This document shows positions 61,920 to 64,000 of a stretch of 64,000 nt of DNA, in pieces. The first letter of the stretch is position 1, and every line of letters starts with the position of its first letter. The DNA lies in assembly GCF_029227915.1 (NCBI RefSeq), contig NC_079877.1, forward strand, positions 6,326,001 to 6,390,000. Reading direction: 5' to 3'. Made by a program: the position numbers and the translations under genes. The DNA is from Hydractinia symbiolongicarpus (taxonomy: Eukaryota > Cnidaria > Hydrozoa > Anthoathecata > Hydractiniidae). The notes below the pieces were generated by a model. That model saw only the letters and a list, made by a program, of their open reading frames with translations. It did not search any database and was not told where the DNA came from.

Positions 61920-63370
61920 GATAAGACGCTGAATTAAAGAAGTTTAATCGCCGGCAAACGAAAACCTGCGATTTCCCGTTAATCCCGGCCTCGGCCCGTA
62001 TAGTCAAAAGTATACAAAGAAAGTACCCAGGGAGTAAACTCATTTCCCAAACGTTTATTTAAATTATTATTTCACCACTAAAATGCATGAGACTTGTAGT
62101 TTTTAAAAATGTTTACATTTTTGATGAGACGCTTAATGAAAGTGGTTTAATCGCCGGCAAACGAAAACCCGCGATTTCCTGTAAATCCCGGGCTTGGCCC
62201 GTATAGTCGAATGTATACAAAGAAAGTACCCTGTGAGTAAACTCATTTCCAAAACGATTTTTTAAATTATCTTTTCACCACTAAAACGCTTGAGACTTGT
62301 AGTTTTCAAAAATGTTTTCATTTTTGATGAGACGCTAAATAAAAGAAGTTTAATCGCCGGCAAACGAAAACCCGCCATTTCCCGTAAACCCCGGACTCGG
62401 CCCGAATAGTCAAAAGTATACAAAGAAAGTACCCACGGTGTAAACTCATTTCCCGAACGATTTTTTAAATTATTATTTCACCACTAAAGCCCATGAGACT
62501 TGTAGTATTTAAAAATACTTTCATTTTTGATGAGACGCTGAATAAAAGAAGTTTAATCGCCGGCAAACAAAAACCCGCTACTTCCCGTAAATCCCAGACT
62601 CCGCCCGTATAGTCAAAAGTATACAAAGAGAGTTCCCAGGGAGTAAACTCATTTCCCGAACGATTTTTTAAATTATTTTTTCACCACTAAAACGCATGAG
62701 ACTTGTAGTTTTCAAAAATGTTTTCATTTTTGATGAGACGCTGAATAAAAGAAGTTTAATCGCCGGCAAACGAAAACCTGCGATTTCCCGTAAATCCCGG
62801 ACTCGGCCCGCATAGTCAAAAGTATACAAAGAAAGTACCCGAGGTGTAAACTCATTTCCCGAACGATTTTTTAAATTTTTTTTTCACCACTAAAACGCAT
62901 GAGACTTGTAGTTTTCAAAAATGTTTTCATTTTTGATGAGACGCTTAATGAAAGAGGTTTAATCGCCGGCAAACGAAAACCCGCGATTTCCCGTAAATCC
63001 CGGGCTTTGCCGTATAGTCGAATGTATACAAAGAAAGTACCCTGTGAGTAAACTCTTTTCCAGAACGATTTTTTAAATTATTTTTTCACCACTAAAACGC
63101 ATAAGACTTGTAGTTTTCAAAAATGTTTTTATTTTTGATGAGACGCTGAATAAAAGAAGTTTAATCGCCGGCAAACGAAAACCTGCGATTTCCCGTAAAT
63201 CCCGGACTCGGCCCGTATACTCAAAAGTATACAAAGAAAGTACCCAGGGAGTAAACTAATTTCCCAAACGATTTTTTAAATTATTATTTCACCACTAAAA
63301 CCCATGAGACTTTCAGTTTTAAAAAATGTTTTTATTTTTGATGAGACGCTGAATAAAAGAAGTTTAATCG
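61920..63370 (+). repeat. Segment repeated at lag 3450, copy 2
   Basis: Second copy of 58470-59930, with the palindrome at 62504-62519. It carries private changes ('cccgaatag', 'agagagttccc') and a short monomer near 63008 that has lost a base ('gctttgccgtatag'). It ends in the 'gactttcag' monomer, which continues as 'cccgttaatcccggcc', a hybrid that restarts the same series. Confidence 0.82.
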
Positions 63371-64000
63371 CCGGCAAACGAAAACCCGCGATTTCCCGTT
63401 AATCCCGGCCTCGGCCCGTATAGTCAAAAGTATACAAAGAAAGTACCCAGGGAGTAAACTCATTTCTCAAACGTTTATTTAAATTATTATTTCACCACTA
63501 AAACGCATGAGACTTGTAGTTTTTAAAAATGTTTACATTTTTGATGAGACGCTTAATGAAAGTGGTTTAATCGCCGGCAAACGAAAACCCGCGATTTCCT
63601 GTAAATCCCGGGCTTGGCCCGTATAGTCGAATGTATACAAAGAAAGTACCCTGTGAGTAAACTCATTTCCAAAACGATTTTTTAAATTATCTTTTCACCA
63701 CTAAAACGCTTGAGACTTGTAGTTTTCAAAAATGTTTTCATTTTTGATGAGACGCTAAATAAAAGATGTTTAATCGCCGGCAAACGAAAACCCGCCATTT
63801 CCCGTAAACCCCGGACTCGGCCCGCATAGTCAAAAGTATACAAAGAAAGTACCCACGGTGTAAACTCATTTCCCGAACGATTTTTTAAATTATTATTTCA
63901 CCACTAAAGCCCATGAGACTTGTAGTATTTAAAAATACTTTCATTTTTGATGAGACGCTGAATAAAAGAAGTTTAATCGCCGGCAAACAAAAACCCGCTA
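63371..64000 (+). repeat. Third, truncated copy of the same series (lag 1420)
   Basis: Repeats the 'cccgttaatcccggcc', 'gtttacattt' (63530) and cassette B type 2 and palindrome (63924-63939) monomers, seven monomers after the previous copy. It runs off the end of the window inside a monomer after 'cccgcta'. The array clearly continues beyond position 64000. Confidence 0.82.

Larger units (their letters stand above)
1..64000 (+). repeat. Tandem satellite array, ~203-bp monomer
   Basis: The unit start 'atgagacttg' recurs every 203 bp (for example 197, then 400) up to 63913. This gives about 314 full monomers plus partial units at 1-196 and 63913-64000, all in one orientation. Most monomers differ by roughly 3-8% by eye, mainly by substitutions and 1-base indels. 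The conserved landmarks in order are a quasi-palindrome (unit positions ~17-38), 'agacgct' (41-47), 'aatcgcc' (63-69), 'atttcccgtaaa' (88-99), 'gtatac' (127-132), 'gtaaactcattt' (151-162), a T-rich tract (172-190) and 'caccacta' (190-197). My hand-made consensus has 76 G+C in 203. The period is not a multiple of three, so no reading frame can continue from one monomer to the next. A structural, centromeric or pericentromeric satellite in a eukaryote is inferred; the family is not one I recognise by name. Confidence 0.97.

Noticed and set aside
1-64000. CRISPR array
   Set aside because: Repeats are 203 bp, contiguous and variable along their full length. There are no short constant repeats separated by unique spacers and no cas-like genes.
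1-64000. Transposon, retroelement, rDNA or tRNA cluster
   Set aside because: Monomer phase is kept from 197 to 63913 with only small indels, leaving no room for an insertion. No terminal repeats, target duplications, rRNA cores or tRNA-like A/B box pairs were seen.
1-64000. Internal sub-repeat origin of the 203-bp unit
   Set aside because: 'atttcccg' occurs twice per unit (near positions 88 and 159) and 'ttttca' recurs around the hairpin, but flanking bases do not align. The unit is not convincingly a dimer or trimer of something shorter.
1-64000. Telomeric or subtelomeric identity
   Set aside because: No TTAGGG, TTAGG or TTTAGGG runs or degenerate telomere-like tracts were found anywhere in the window.

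Overview
The whole 64-kb window is one uninterrupted tandem satellite DNA array. Its repeat unit is about 203 bp and every copy lies in the same orientation. The window opens inside a monomer (unit position 8) and closes inside another. The start of the unit ('atgagacttg') recurs from position 197 to 63913, which is about 314 complete monomers averaging 202.9 bp with a net drift of only about 26 bases. I see no unique sequence, transposon, tRNA, rRNA, CRISPR or protein-coding gene. The organism cannot be named from this sequence. A homogeneous array with higher-order structure and a unit near nucleosome-repeat length points to a eukaryotic chromosome, most plausibly centromeric or pericentromeric heterochromatin. 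My hand-made consensus is about 37% GC, with about 12 CpGs per unit against about 7 expected, so there is no CpG depletion.

The monomers belong to recognisable variant types that are ordered into multimeric (higher-order, HOR-like) blocks. Layout, with boundaries set by eye to about +/-50 bp: 1-1340 mixed monomers; 1340-3367 a 5-mer twice; 3008-12140 family A, four copies of 12, 10, 11 and about 12 monomers, the first overlapping the end of the preceding 5-mer; 12141-15050 a 5-monomer 'cassette B' region; 15050-19262 mixed, with a 4-mer twice; 19263-21334 another 4-mer twice; 21335-33570 family C, whose marker monomer recurs at 12, 10, 6, 14 and 7 monomer spacings and which ends in a 7-mer duplicated with no mismatch that I could see; 34459-36080 a 4-mer twice; 37480-39515 cassette B twice; 41680-46380 a 13-mer duplication; 48896-55980 interlocking 15- and 20-monomer lags that differ by exactly one 5-monomer cassette; 56070-57390 a 4-mer twice; 57400-64000 more heterogeneous monomers with recurring cassette B and a 17-monomer lag.

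The most interesting signal is a short quasi-palindrome near the start of every monomer. It has been perfected in two different ways in two monomer subtypes. Three linked changes create AGTATTTAAAAATACT in 12 monomers, and a single change extends the stem in 4 monomers. This looks like hairpin-templated mutation that was then spread by unequal exchange. The many short open frames are by-products of the repeat and are not proposed as genes.
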